The notes: generated from the sequence alone by a model not told the origin. DNA of 5,083 nt from an uncultured Alphaproteobacteria bacterium (GCA_903905285.1 CAIVFQ010000074.1:1-5083); one strand, 5' to 3'; counted from the first letter of the stretch, positions 1 to 5,083 are shown. Translations and numbers: made by a program.

Positions 1-78
1 ATACAGATGCTCACAAAACAGATAATTTGCATAACTTATCTTTAGATTGACCGCGACTTCCAGTCTAGATAGCAACCT

Positions 79-94
79 GCCAGCTTCAGCTGGC
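79..94. repeat. Perfect short palindrome before the NIL reading frame
   Basis: GCCAGC (79-84) and GCTGGC (89-94) form a 6-bp stem around a TTCA tetraloop, or 7 bp counting the inner T-A pair. It ends 5 bases before the TTG at 100 and has no following T-run, so it does not look like an intrinsic terminator. It falls where the ATPase-to-NIL linker of metN would be expected. Confidence 0.4.
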
Positions 95-99
95 TGTCA

Positions 100-384
100 T
101 TGAGTCAAGAGAAACTGCATATATCGGTTCGTGACAACGATGACGTGGTTTTAAAACTTATGTTTCATGACCGCACGTCAACCAAGCCTTTAATATCCAC
201 ACTGGTCCAAGAATGGCATTTGCCCCTGAATATTATAGGGGGCAATTTGCATCACAGTGGGGAGAATACGTTTGGCCATTTAATCGTTTCTTTAAAACAC
301 GAATCAAAAACGTTAACGTCAATCACAACCTACCTAAAAGATAACGGTGTTTCTGTGGAAATTTTAGGATACTTACAATGGTAG
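100..384 (+). CDS. metN: MetN C-terminal NIL domain, detached from its ATPase (probable fragment)
   Basis: The 94-residue product matches the C-terminal NIL (ACT-like) regulatory domain of MetN, the ATP-binding subunit of the methionine importer. The visible landmarks are a VVLKLMF strand (about residues 16-22), KPLIS (29-33), NIIGG (44-48), a central FGHLIVSL strand (58-65) and the closing VSVEILGY (84-91). In the family this domain binds methionine and inhibits transport. A full MetN has about 340 residues, with Walker A, signature and Walker B motifs before this domain; none are present here. The frame is closed by TAG at 70-72, and the only start is TTG at 100 with no Shine-Dalgarno sequence before it, which suggests a gene remnant or frameshifted metN rather than a normal gene. 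It overlaps metI by 7 bases, the coupling expected of an intact metNI operon. Alternatively it is translated as a stand-alone NIL protein. The domain call is secure; its status as a working gene is not. Confidence 0.75.
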   Translation: MSQEKLHISVRDNDDVVLKLMFHDRTSTKPLISTLVQEWHLPLNIIGGNLHHSGENTFGHLIVSLKHESKTLTSITTYLKDNGVSVEILGYLQW

Positions 385-1019
385 ATTTGCTTGTCTTCAG
401 TCTATTGCAAACCCTTTTAATGGTTGCCGCATCTTTAACAGTGGGTGTTGTCGGCGGTTTCGCCTTGGGAACATTATTATATCGAATTGGTGCCCAAGGG
501 CTTCGGCCAAAACCCCTTCTATATAGAGTGTTAAGTTTTGGGGTTAATTCTGCCCGCTCCATTCCCTATATCATTTTGATTGTCTTGTTAATTCCCTTCA
601 CCCGTCTTTTGGTGGGCAGCTCTATTGGGACCTTGGCGGCGATTGTGCCGTTATCGTTGGCAGCCATTTTATTAATTGCCCGTGCCACAGAGGACACCTT
701 CAAAACCATTCCTAAGGGGCTGGTCGAGATGGGGATTTCCTTAGGTGTCTCTCACCGTCAAATTATTTTAAAAATCATCTTCCCCGAAGCCTTATCGCCG
801 TTGATAGACCAAATCACCAGCATCACCATTACTCTGATTGGTTTTTCAGCTATGGCAGGTACCGTTGGCGGGGGTGGTTTGGGCGACTTAGCCATTCGGT
901 ATGGATATCAACGGTATGAAATTTTGTTCATGGTCGTGATTGTGTTTGTCCTTTTAGGATTGGTGCAGGCCGTTCAGATCATTGGGAATCGTTGCGCGCG
1001 GTATTATCGTTATTATTAG
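378..1019 (+). CDS. metI: Methionine ABC transporter permease MetI
   Basis: This is the inner-membrane permease of the MetNIQ importer, which takes up D- and L-methionine using ATP hydrolysis by MetN. The 213-residue length is normal for MetI (E. coli has 217). Hydrophobic spans lie at about residues 4-34, 59-80, 82-103, 145-165 and 181-203, giving the expected five membrane helices. Strong family motifs include NSARSIPYIILIVLLIPFTR (57-76), the SIGT-x-AAIVPL block (82-92), the cytoplasmic EAA loop that docks to the ATPase (117-136, with G123 and P136), and SAMAGTVGGGGLGDLAIRYG near 157-176. The ATG overlaps the NIL stop as ATGGTAG, and a TAGGA ribosome site lies at 366-370. It is the central gene of a metN-metI-cutA run. 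With the adjacent metN apparently broken and no metQ in view, a working transporter would need these subunits from elsewhere. Confidence 0.96.
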   Translation: MVDLLVFSLLQTLLMVAASLTVGVVGGFALGTLLYRIGAQGLRPKPLLYRVLSFGVNSARSIPYIILIVLLIPFTRLLVGSSIGTLAAIVPLSLAAILLIARATEDTFKTIPKGLVEMGISLGVSHRQIILKIIFPEALSPLIDQITSITITLIGFSAMAGTVGGGGLGDLAIRYGYQRYEILFMVVIVFVLLGLVQAVQIIGNRCARYYRYY

Positions 1020-1031
1020 AAAAGGTGTCAC

Positions 1032-1343
1032 TTGGAAAAAATTGCCCTTGTTTATACTCTTGTCGGCTCTAAGGAAGAAGCCACCAATCTTGCAAAAGGT
1101 CTGATTCAAAATCATCAGGCCGCCTGCGTTAATATTTTTCCCTGTCAATCGGTCTATGAATGGGAAGGTGAAATTCAAGAATCAAATGAATGGTCTCTGT
1201 TGATTAAGACATCTTCTGAACATTGCCAGGCCTTATGCGATTACCTAAGTAAAAACCACCCATATCAAATTCCTGCCATTCTTTGTCATGATCAAATTCA
1301 AAGCTCGTCCCCTTTTGCAAATTGGGTGAATCAGCAGCTATAG
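1032..1343 (+). CDS. cutA: CutA family divalent-cation tolerance protein
   Basis: The 103-residue product is a full-length CutA1, a small ferredoxin-like protein that forms very stable trimers. The family is linked genetically to tolerance of copper and other divalent metals, but its biochemical role is unsettled. Diagnostic motifs are the EEAxxLAKGLIQ helix (15-26), AACVNIFP (30-37), SVYEWEGEIQ (40-49), ExxLLIKT (53-60), HPYQIP (76-81) and the final FANWV (95-99). E. coli CutA has a metal-linked Cys16 near its first strand; the equivalent position here appears to be Tyr8, while the histidine of the HPY motif is kept. The start is TTG at 1032, the only start after the in-frame stop at 1017; AAAGGTG at 1021-1027 is the ribosome site. 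It lies 12 bases after metI, so co-transcription is likely. An inverted-repeat element begins right at its stop codon. Confidence 0.93.
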   Translation: MEKIALVYTLVGSKEEATNLAKGLIQNHQAACVNIFPCQSVYEWEGEIQESNEWSLLIKTSSEHCQALCDYLSKNHPYQIPAILCHDQIQSSSPFANWVNQQL

Positions 1344-1479
1344 CTGGTTCGATATAGAATGAGTGCAAGAAGCCCAAGAGGCGAGGAGCTGAGTGTACCT
1401 AATGTACATGAGCACCGAAGATCTCGCCGGGCGACGCTGTAATCATTTTATAGGGAGCTGGTTATAAAATCCCCTATGA
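1338..1479. repeat. Compound palindromic element bounded by an 8-bp direct repeat
   Basis: The interval after cutA is built almost entirely of nested inverted repeats. AATGA (1359-1363) pairs with TCATT (1443-1447), GCCC (1372-1375) with GGGC (1429-1432), GGCGAG (1380-1385) with CTCGCC (1423-1428), and TGTAC (1394-1398) with GTACA (1404-1408) around a CTAAT loop. The whole block is flanked by the direct repeat AGCTGGTT at 1342-1349 and 1456-1463. Each flank is itself bracketed by inverted arms: CTATA/TATAG (1338-1342, 1353-1357) and ATTTTATA/TATAAAAT (1445-1452, 1463-1470). There is no reading frame for a transposase, so this resembles a non-autonomous palindromic or MITE-like element. The direct repeat could be a target-site duplication and overlaps the cutA stop codon. 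A role as transcription terminator or RNA structure is also possible. Mobility is inferred; the structure is seen. Confidence 0.7.
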
Positions 1480-1555
1480 AATAAGATCAACTCAGGGTTT
1501 CTCCTAACACATTGCTTAAAAGTATCCCCCCTAGCAAATTTTTCACATTAATCTC

Positions 1556-1584
1556 TTGAACTTTTTAGAAAAATTTAGTTTAAT
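1556..1584 (+). promoter_or_regulatory. Predicted sigma-70 type promoter of dksA
   Basis: TTGAAC (1556-1561) and TTTAAT (1579-1584) are separated by exactly 17 bases within an AT-rich stretch. This would start transcription about 25-30 bases before the dksA ATG. The ribosome site CGGAG (1604-1608) lies 8 bases before the ATG. The preceding 1480-1555 stretch holds no other feature that I can identify. Confidence 0.55.
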
Positions 1585-1616
1585 TTATAAGTACAGCAAA
1601 ACCCGGAGTAAAAACC

Positions 1617-2045
1617 ATGCCGATAACAAATTTGACAGACGATATTTATACCCCTGATGAAACAGAACCTTTTATGAATCCTTATCAGTTAGCATATTTT
1701 AGAAAGAAACTGGTTAAGTGGCGAGATCAACTGTTACATGAATGCAGCCAAGCCATTAGCCAGATGCAAGACAAATTTGTTAACGAGCCCGATCTTATTG
1801 ATTTGGCGTGTAATGAAATTAATCAAACGATTGAACTGAAGGCGCGTGATCGCGAACGAAAGTTGATTAATAAGATTAACGAAGCCATTCGACGGATTGA
1901 TGACGGCAGTTATGGTTATTGCGAAGAAACGGGTGAGCCAATCGGATTAAAACGTTTAGAAGCCAGACCCATTGCAACATTAAGCATAGAGGCCCAAGAA
2001 CTTCATGAACGTCGCGAACGGATATACCGCGACGAAGTTTTGTAG
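1617..2045 (+). CDS. dksA: RNA polymerase-binding transcription factor DksA
   Basis: DksA binds the RNA polymerase secondary channel and, together with ppGpp, adjusts promoter activity in the stringent response. The 142 residues line up closely with E. coli DksA (151): MNPYQLAYFRKKL (20-32), a coiled coil formed by about 33-54 and 64-95, ELKARDRERKLI (73-84) and YGYCEETGEPIG (99-110) through LEARP (114-118). The tip motif reads DLIDLA (59-64), so the aspartate and alanine equivalent to E. coli D74 and A76 are kept, but the arginine between them is Leu63. Of the four zinc cysteines only Cys102 remains; the others are Thr105, Ser123 and Ala126. This C-T-S-A pattern is characteristic of alphaproteobacterial DksA and implies a fold that does not need zinc. 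The 1617 ATG has a CGGAG ribosome site 8 bases before it; Met20 is a less likely alternative start. It appears to be transcribed alone from its own promoter. Confidence 0.96.
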   Translation: MPITNLTDDIYTPDETEPFMNPYQLAYFRKKLVKWRDQLLHECSQAISQMQDKFVNEPDLIDLACNEINQTIELKARDRERKLINKINEAIRRIDDGSYGYCEETGEPIGLKRLEARPIATLSIEAQELHERRERIYRDEVL

Positions 2046-2069
2046 TTAAAATTCAGGGTTTGCCACATC

Positions 2070-2110
2070 GTCACCCCAAGTTGGTCTTAGGGTGACGTTC
2101 GGTCTTTTTT
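2070..2110 (+). terminator. Probable dksA terminator made from a 27-bp palindrome (copy 1)
   Basis: GTCACCC (2070-2076) pairs with GGGTGAC (2090-2096); inside them AAG (2078-2080) pairs with CTT (2086-2088), leaving a C-A mismatch and a TTGGT loop. Six T bases follow at 2105-2110, 8 bases beyond the stem, so it is not a textbook intrinsic terminator. It lies 24 bases after the dksA stop, between convergent genes. An almost identical palindrome recurs at 3333-3359. Confidence 0.55.
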
Positions 2111-2116
2111 GCGCTA

Positions 2117-2140
2117 GATTCTAAATGCGTTTCCAGAATC
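2117..2140. repeat. Small hairpin between convergent genes
   Basis: GATTCT (2117-2122) pairs with AGAATC (2135-2140), and AAA (2123-2125) can pair with TTT (2130-2132) around TGCG, leaving a CC bulge. It lies 13 bases beyond the stop of the minus-strand gene at 2153 and could help define that transcript's 3' end, though no T-run follows on the minus strand. Confidence 0.3.
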
Positions 2141-2152
2141 CCTTTCAACTGG

Positions 2153-3193
2153 TTAGTCTAACCATTTTTTAAGGAGGCCCATTTTATGGAGATCTGGAAC
2201 GGCCTTAAACCTCTGGCCATCTTCTAATGCGTCTATAAGCTTTTGTCTTTCCGCTCCCACACATAGGGAAGGATGGAATGCACTAATTTCACCTTCTGTT
2301 TTTTTGGCCAAAGGGTATTGCCTGTCAACAAGGTCTTCTAAAGACTGGATTGCTTTATCTATCAGGGAAAGTCTTGCCCGGGGAAGGATTCGATGACGAC
2401 AAAGATCAAACCAAATTTTATATTCATCTCCAGCCTTTTCAACCGATTTATTGTTAGCTAAAGCCTGGCTCAGCAACTCAACAAAATGGCGTTGATCATG
2501 TTCATTAAAATTATAAAGGTCACCCGCCATCTGACGCAGTTCACCAAAAATCAAAGCAGTTGCTGACTCATCATCTCTGTCAGTCACCTCTTCATATTCT
2601 TCAATTCTTCTGGCAATAATCTTTGGTAAATCAAAAATTGTCCTGCCTTGTACTCTTACGGTCAGTTCTAGCCAAAACCCGAACCTGTCGTTAGGAGATA
2701 TTTGGGAGTCTAACGCTTGTTCATACAAGTCTAACAGATTGTCTTGTTCAAGGGACGTCAGGTAAAGTATTTTATTTGAGCCTGAGTTTAGGTTGCGCGC
2801 GATCAAAGTAACAAAATCTTGTGCATCGCGAGAAAGCATTGTAGGGGAAAGAATCCTAACGACAGCACTGCCTATTTGTGCTGCATTGCCAACCGGTGAT
2901 TGTAATACTTGTCCAAGATAAAAAGATTTTTCGTTGAACGTAAGCTGGTTATCGCTGGTAAGGGATAGAAGAAGTCTGCGTGTCTGTTTTGGTGATAATT
3001 CATTCAATATTTCAGGAAGGAATATCTGATCGTGTACACGTATCATGTGCAAATTTCTGATGGCGTCATCTAGGTCTATGACATTATCGCCTTCATCGTC
3101 AGGCATCTGGACCGCTGCTTGCATTGCAGAGATTGGAAGACAATCAACACTCGCGAAGCTTAACAATAGCACTAATTTATAAAATTGCCGCAC
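2153..3193 (-). CDS. Secreted protein of unknown function (346 residues), paralog of the neighbouring 498-residue protein
   Basis: I do not recognise a named family. The N-terminus has a Sec-type signal sequence: MRQFYK, a hydrophobic core at about 7-24, and likely cleavage near residues 23-26 (ISAMQA). Cys18 follows Ser-Val-Asp, which is not a lipobox, so a lipoprotein is unlikely. The mature part looks mostly alpha-helical and acidic. A repeat unit is visible: residues 149-200 (EQDNLLDLYEQAL, then FWLEL, then DLPKIIARRIEEY) resemble 233-287 (DQRHFVELLSQAL, then IWFDL, then LPRARLSLIDKAI). Weaker earlier matches lie at about 67-78 and 123-135. The same unit and the signal sequence occur in the upstream gene on this strand, so the two are paralogs. 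The start is GTG at 3193, supported by AAGGA 8 bases before it and by alignment with the ATG of the paralog. It probably acts in the periplasm or outside the cell. Confidence 0.85.
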   Translation of the reverse strand: MRQFYKLVLLLSFASVDCLPISAMQAAVQMPDDEGDNVIDLDDAIRNLHMIRVHDQIFLPEILNELSPKQTRRLLLSLTSDNQLTFNEKSFYLGQVLQSPVGNAAQIGSAVVRILSPTMLSRDAQDFVTLIARNLNSGSNKILYLTSLEQDNLLDLYEQALDSQISPNDRFGFWLELTVRVQGRTIFDLPKIIARRIEEYEEVTDRDDESATALIFGELRQMAGDLYNFNEHDQRHFVELLSQALANNKSVEKAGDEYKIWFDLCRHRILPRARLSLIDKAIQSLEDLVDRQYPLAKKTEGEISAFHPSLCVGAERQKLIDALEDGQRFKAVPDLHKMGLLKKWLD

Positions 3194-3218
3194 CTTAAAT
3201 ATCCTTCTAGATTAAATA

Positions 3219-3258
3219 ATTATATATTTATTGTGAGTGCTATATTGAAAATGTGCAA
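3219..3258 (-). promoter_or_regulatory. Predicted promoter of the 346-residue secreted protein gene
   Basis: On the minus strand, TTGCAC (3253-3258) and CACAAT (3230-3235) are 17 bases apart. An alternative perfect TATAAT -10 box lies at 3219-3224, but without a clear -35 box. The ribosome site AAGGA is at 3202-3206. The arrangement matches the region before the paralog at 4941, including a shared TTATTT-TAATC type stretch before the ribosome site. Confidence 0.45.
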
Positions 3259-3332
3259 GTGAATACAATTTGAGGAAATTTTATAGATAATTCTTTTTAA
3301 GCAGGAGGCGTTACAAGCCTACGTGCTGAATT

Positions 3333-3359
3333 GTCACCCCAAGTTTATCTTAGGGTGAC
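3333..3359. repeat. 27-bp palindrome, copy 2
   Basis: GTCACCC (3333-3339) and GGGTGAC (3353-3359) enclose AAG/CTT and a TTTAT loop. It differs from the copy at 2070-2096 at only two loop positions, while the flanking bases are unrelated. This copy has no T-run on either side and lies between two minus-strand genes, so it looks like a dispersed repeat unit rather than a dedicated terminator. The rest of the 251-base gap (3194-3444) holds the promoter above and the hairpin and repeat described below. Confidence 0.65.
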
Positions 3360-3370
3360 TTATTGGTTTA

Positions 3371-3387
3371 TAACCTAGAGAAGGTTA
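3371..3387. repeat. Short hairpin after the 498-residue gene
   Basis: TAACCT (3371-3376) and AGGTTA (3382-3387) form a 6-bp stem with a 5-base loop. It could mark the 3' end of the minus-strand transcript, but no T-run follows on that strand. It also contains the TAG (3377-3375 on the minus strand) that would be the stop codon if the 61-bp duplication were removed. Confidence 0.3.
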
Positions 3388-3408
3388 GGGGCGTCCTTTA
3401 CCCTCCTT

Positions 3409-3530
3409 AGTATCTTCCTAAGGTCTACCCTTCTCTGAGGAGTTCTAGACTTGCCATCTGAAGCTCTGCAGTATCTTCCTAAGGTCTACCCTTCTCTGAG
3501 GAGTTCTAGACTTGCCATCTGAAGCTCTGC
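3409..3530. repeat. Exact 61-bp tandem duplication, two copies
   Basis: Copy 1 (3409-3469) and copy 2 (3470-3530) are identical base for base, beginning AGTATCTTCC and ending AAGCTCTGC. The identity stops at both outer edges. The unit is not a multiple of three and spans the 3' end of the minus-strand gene that stops at 3445, so the two copies are read in different frames. Perfect identity suggests a recent event, or an assembly error. Confidence 0.95.
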
Positions 3531-4941
3531 CACCCTTAGAATCTTTACCGTCATGCATAGACCCACCAGAATTCAAATTATCAAAAAGATCGAAAAATTC
3601 CTGTATGAGTAGCTTTTCTGCGAACCAAGATGAAGCCTTAAAACATCCACCATTTAGGACTGAATCAACAAACTGCTCTCTTTCCGCTTGCGTTAATTCA
3701 CGATAAAATTGAGCCACTTCAGTTTTTGCTTGTACGGTAAGTGTGGTTGCCCCTTTAACAAAGCGGCGTTCTAAGTACCGAATCGCTTGAGCTATAATGG
3801 CAGGCCTTGCCGTCGGAAGGAACCTTGTCCCGCGCCCGTCGATTGACATAAGCAGGCGAACCCAAAATTTGCACTGATCAACACCAGCAGAGGGATTTGC
3901 AGCCAAAGCCTCTCCCAACAATTCAATAAAGGCCTGTTGAGTGGACGGATCAGCCAGATCAAAATCTGTCTGTGAGAAGAACCTCATCCACTCAGGTATT
4001 CTTTTGTGGATTGCGAAGTTGGCTTTCAAGCCTTGCTCGTGCAAATCTAACTGTTTCTTTTGCTGTTGGCGGATGGTTAAAGGCGCAGCGCTGCTTGCTG
4101 CGGCAGGATCTGCTGCTTGAAGGGTAAAGAAAGACCCTGTTTCCTGCGCAACATCTACAGGGTTTTGATAGCGAACTATTTTAAGAAGTTCTTCAAAAGA
4201 AGCCTCTGTAAGGGATGTGCCTGTTTGTTGGCTGAGTCTTGTTCGAACAGTTTCAGCAAGATCATATTCATTAACCCCTACAGGAAGTGCCGCCTTTACC
4301 ACATGATATGAAACAGCCGCCACACATTCTTGAAGGGCTGCTCTGACTGTTGGCAAAGCGCCTTGTTTTTTAGCCTGTAATGATTTGACAAGCGCCTCAA
4401 CTGGGGCAGTATCGGGTTTTTTGTTAGGATCAAACGTAACCAACCCAGAAACAACACGACCATAAACCCCTTTCAAATGATTGATGACGCCAGCTGCCAC
4501 AGGTTCATCAGAAAATCCCCAACGCCCTTCAAAAATTTGCCGCATTGCGGTGTCTAATAAGGCGGGCACATTATGGTAAGCCAATAGGCCGTATTCTATG
4601 GCGCCACGGTTGCCAAAAATTTTGGTTTTTGTTTGGTCCAGCAATGTAACCAGATCGATGGTTGAGAATTGTTGTCTTGTGACCCGTTGATAAAGGGTCG
4701 ACCATGCATTGACATCAGGGTCTTTAAAAAGACTGACCAGTGCTGCTTGGTTATTTCCTATTATGTATCCAACGATCGTATCTGCCAGTTGAATTGTCGC
4801 TGGTTTTCCGGATTGTCCTGCCCTAGACCCTGTCTGGGAAGCTATGGCAAGAGAATCACCTGGTTCTTGTGCTGAATGGCCTTGAAGGCTAACAACACTC
4901 ACAACGCCTAATAATAAGGCTAGTTTATAAAACGGTCGCAT
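3445..4941 (-). CDS. Secreted protein of unknown function (498 residues), paralog of the downstream 346-residue protein
   Basis: I do not recognise a named family. A signal sequence is clear: MRPFYK, a hydrophobic core at about 7-19, then GHSA-QEP with probable cleavage after Ala24. A polar, low-complexity start follows (about 25-47). The body looks helical, with an alanine-rich linker near 276-287 and a QQQKKQ stretch (292-297). Residues 334-392 (TQQAFIELLGEALAANP, KFWVRLL, FLPTARPAIIAQAIRYLE) match the repeat unit of the downstream gene, as does the later ER-x-x-F...GGCFKA (420-436) against its GAERQKL...GQRFKA. The tail after residue 458 is glycine-, lysine- and serine-rich and probably disordered. 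Residues 471-491 come from one copy of the 61-bp tandem repeat and 492-498 from the other in a shifted frame. The ATG at 4941 has AAGGA 6 bases before it. It probably acts outside the cytoplasm. Confidence 0.88.
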   Translation of the reverse strand: MRPFYKLALLLGVVSVVSLQGHSAQEPGDSLAIASQTGSRAGQSGKPATIQLADTIVGYIIGNNQAALVSLFKDPDVNAWSTLYQRVTRQQFSTIDLVTLLDQTKTKIFGNRGAIEYGLLAYHNVPALLDTAMRQIFEGRWGFSDEPVAAGVINHLKGVYGRVVSGLVTFDPNKKPDTAPVEALVKSLQAKKQGALPTVRAALQECVAAVSYHVVKAALPVGVNEYDLAETVRTRLSQQTGTSLTEASFEELLKIVRYQNPVDVAQETGSFFTLQAADPAAASSAAPLTIRQQQKKQLDLHEQGLKANFAIHKRIPEWMRFFSQTDFDLADPSTQQAFIELLGEALAANPSAGVDQCKFWVRLLMSIDGRGTRFLPTARPAIIAQAIRYLERRFVKGATTLTVQAKTEVAQFYRELTQAEREQFVDSVLNGGCFKASSWFAEKLLIQEFFDLFDNLNSGGSMHDGKDSKGGRASDGKSRTPQRRVDLRKILQSFRWQV

Positions 4942-4975
4942 TAAAGTTCCTTTTGATTAAAATAATAACGACCAC

Positions 4976-5003
4976 ATTGTAAGTATTATTTTTCAATATT
5001 CAA
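4976..5003 (-). promoter_or_regulatory. Predicted promoter of the 498-residue secreted protein gene
   Basis: On the minus strand, TTGAAT (4998-5003) and TACAAT (4976-4981) are 16 bases apart, a good sigma-70 type match 35 bases before the ATG. The ribosome site AAGGA is at 4948-4952. The stretch from the -10 box to the start resembles that of the paralog at 3193. I see nothing else in the remaining bases up to 5083. Confidence 0.55.
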
Positions 5004-5083
5004 GCCTTCTCCTCGTAAAAATTAGAGACTTTTAACTAAAGATAGCATCATTAAATTTTAGAGTTTTATTGACGTGGACGGCG

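Noticed and set aside
1..99. SAM riboswitch or other methionine leader before the met genes
   Set aside because: Only a single short palindrome is present, without the multi-stem arrangement or conserved core of known SAM riboswitches, and it lies inside the expected metN coding region.
323..562. Minus-strand open frame of 79 codons across the metN/metI junction
   Set aside because: It lies antisense to clearly conserved NIL and MetI coding sequence and has no recognisable motif or ribosome site.
954..1178. Minus-strand open frame of 74 codons over the end of metI and start of cutA
   Set aside because: It is antisense to two conserved genes and its translation shows no family resemblance.
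1344..1470. tRNA or other classical RNA gene
   Set aside because: The inverted repeats do not fold as a cloverleaf and no T-loop or anticodon arm motif is visible.
2153..3193. Lipoprotein signal at Cys18 of the 346-residue protein
   Set aside because: The residues before the cysteine are Ser-Val-Asp; aspartate just before the cysteine does not fit a lipobox, and the paralog has no cysteine there.
3301..3380. Small plus-strand gene behind the AGGAGG at 3303-3308
   Set aside because: No start codon lies at a suitable distance with a sustained frame, and the stretch overlaps the 27-bp palindrome.
3409..3530. CRISPR-like array or VNTR with many units
   Set aside because: There are only two directly adjoining 61-bp copies with no spacers.
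3512..4875. Three plus-strand open frames of 64-68 codons inside the 498-residue gene
   Set aside because: They are shadows of the long minus-strand gene, which has a signal peptide, promoter, ribosome site and a paralog in support.

Overview
This window is AT-rich bacterial chromosome whose genes point to an alphaproteobacterium. The DksA protein carries the degenerate Cys-Thr-Ser-Ala version of the zinc site that is typical of alphaproteobacterial DksA. The modest GC content, dispersed intergenic palindromes, broken-looking metN end and lineage-restricted secreted paralogs would suit a host-associated lineage such as Holosporales or Paracaedibacteraceae. That lineage guess is inference only; no marker gene here settles it.

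Left part (1-1343, + strand): a compact run reads from the C-terminal NIL domain of the methionine ABC transporter ATPase MetN, to the permease MetI (overlapping it by 7 bases), to CutA (12 bases after metI). The MetN part is an orphan. All three forward frames contain stops between positions 1 and 99, so the ATPase domain cannot be joined to it in one frame inside this window. The substrate-binding protein MetQ is not present.

Middle (1344-2152): a 273-base gap holds a complex inverted-repeat element bounded by an 8-base direct repeat, followed by a good sigma-70 style promoter and ribosome site for dksA, the stringent-response RNA polymerase cofactor. A 27-base palindrome with a downstream T-run lies between dksA and the next, convergent gene and may be its terminator.

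Right part (2153-5083, - strand): two consecutive genes encode secreted proteins of 346 and 498 residues that I do not recognise. They are paralogs. They share an N-terminal signal sequence (MR-x-FYKL-x-LLL), a helical repeat unit with a conserved [FI]W-x-x-L...LP...I-I/D-x-x-A/R-I core, and a very similar promoter-to-start region, so they probably arose by duplication of a whole transcription unit. The 498-residue gene ends in an exact 61-base tandem duplication that is not a multiple of three and has rewritten its last residues. A second copy of the 27-base palindrome lies between the two genes.

No phage, IS transposase, CRISPR array, RNA gene or recognisable defence system is visible. The most novel content is the secreted paralog pair and the palindromic elements.
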